Assembly: GCA_002439605.1 (NCBI GenBank)
Contig: DJOI01000002.1
Span: 7,001 to 29,357, forward strand
Length of the DNA stretch: 22,357 nucleotides
Reading direction: 5' to 3'
Source: Candidatus Segatella mututuai
Lineage (GTDB): Bacteria; Bacteroidota; Bacteroidia; Bacteroidales; Bacteroidaceae
Below are positions 22,122-22,357 of this stretch, piece by piece. The notes below the pieces were generated by a model. It was not told the origin of the DNA and made no database searches. It saw only the letters and a program-made list of their open reading frames with translations. Made by a program: the position numbers and the translations under genes. Each line of letters opens with the position of its first letter. Within the stretch, counting starts at the first letter, position 1.

Positions 22122-22357
22122 ATGAGAAAAGAATGGAGAGGTTTCAAAGGAAACAAGTGGAAAACGGAAGTCAACTTGCGTGACTTCATTCAGAACAACT
22201 ACACCAGCTACGACGGCGACGAGTCGTTCTTGGCAGAACCTACCCACGCTACCAACACCCTCTGGGGAATGTTGAAGGAACTCCAAAAGCAGGAGCGTGC
22301 CAAGGGTGGCGTGCTCGACATGGAGACTGAGGTGGTTTCGGGATTGACAGCTTACGG
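22122..22357 (+). CDS. pflB: Formate C-acetyltransferase (pyruvate formate-lyase), 5' end
   Basis: Glycyl-radical enzyme that splits pyruvate with CoA into acetyl-CoA and formate in anaerobic fermentation. Only the first 78 of about 740-760 codons are present, so the catalytic cysteines and the C-terminal glycyl-radical site lie off the window. The visible N-terminus matches the family: MRKEWRGFKGNKWKTEVNLR, then DFIQNNYTSYDGDESFLAEPT (21-41) and GGVLDMETEVVSG (62-74). ATG 22122 is 31 nt after the leader terminator. An activating enzyme gene (pflA) would be expected downstream. Confidence 0.95.
   Translation, partial: MRKEWRGFKGNKWKTEVNLRDFIQNNYTSYDGDESFLAEPTHATNTLWGMLKELQKQERAKGGVLDMETEVVSGLTAY

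Noticed and set aside
1..22357. Prophage, insertion sequence, integrative element, tRNA or rRNA genes
   Set aside because: No transposase, integrase, phage structural gene, terminal inverted repeats or tRNA-like cloverleaf was seen; gene content is core metabolism.

Overview
The window looks like a chromosomal core segment of an anaerobic Bacteroidales bacterium, most likely Prevotellaceae (Prevotella/Segatella-like). Three things point there. Upstream regions carry the Bacteroidota promoter signature (TTG or TTTG, about 19-23 nt, then TAnnTTTG) and no Shine-Dalgarno motifs. LpxC is fused to FabZ, as is usual in this phylum. The metabolic genes (glutamate dehydrogenase, L-serine dehydratase, pyruvate formate-lyase, menaquinone methylation) fit a fermentative gut or oral anaerobe. 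No rRNA, tRNA, IS element, prophage or CRISPR array was seen.

Layout. 1-909 (-): 5' part of gdhA, cut by the window edge. 910-2565: accessory stretch with one predicted surface lipoprotein (1261-1881, -), a plus-strand promoter with no gene after it, and a cluster of palindromic repeats (2200-2292). 2566-4714 (+): sdaA-type L-serine dehydratase followed closely by a YitT-family membrane protein. 4755-4787: two-way terminator whose stem also encodes the end of the next gene. 4770-9234 (-): PIF1-like helicase with a TPR tail, downstream of a class A penicillin-binding protein. 9287-13701 (-): lpxD, lpxC/fabZ, lpxA, miaA (early lipid A synthesis plus tRNA modification). 13886-20758 (-): phoH-like gene, purC, menG/ubiE, aroE, purM, prfA, pyrF, probably read largely from the promoter upstream of phoH. 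21006-21782 (+): DUF5715-like putative peptidase. 21864-22357 (+): promoter, long leader with a 24-codon ORF and an intrinsic terminator, then the start of pflB.

How the genes work together. The minus-strand block from 20.8 to 4.8 kb is mostly housekeeping: purine and pyrimidine synthesis (purC, purM, pyrF), aromatic precursors (aroE), menaquinone, translation (prfA, miaA), lipid A and peptidoglycan. Stable hairpins, mostly without good U-tracts, divide it at 18681-18722, 13833-13867, 10220-10256 and 6570-6609. The flanks hold amino-acid and pyruvate fermentation genes (gdhA, sdaA, pflB).

Most unusual items: the pflB leader (small ORF plus terminator between the only good promoter and pflB, suggesting attenuation); a 14-nt tandem repeat placed 12-13 nt before two unrelated start codons (lpxC/fabZ and prfA); the CCACG/CGTGG palindrome cluster; a promoter antisense to the lipoprotein gene; and a terminator whose loop is exactly the helicase stop codon. 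Several start codons were moved inward from the longest ORF: miaA, lpxD and purM longest ORFs start at TTG, and purC has an in-frame upstream ATG.
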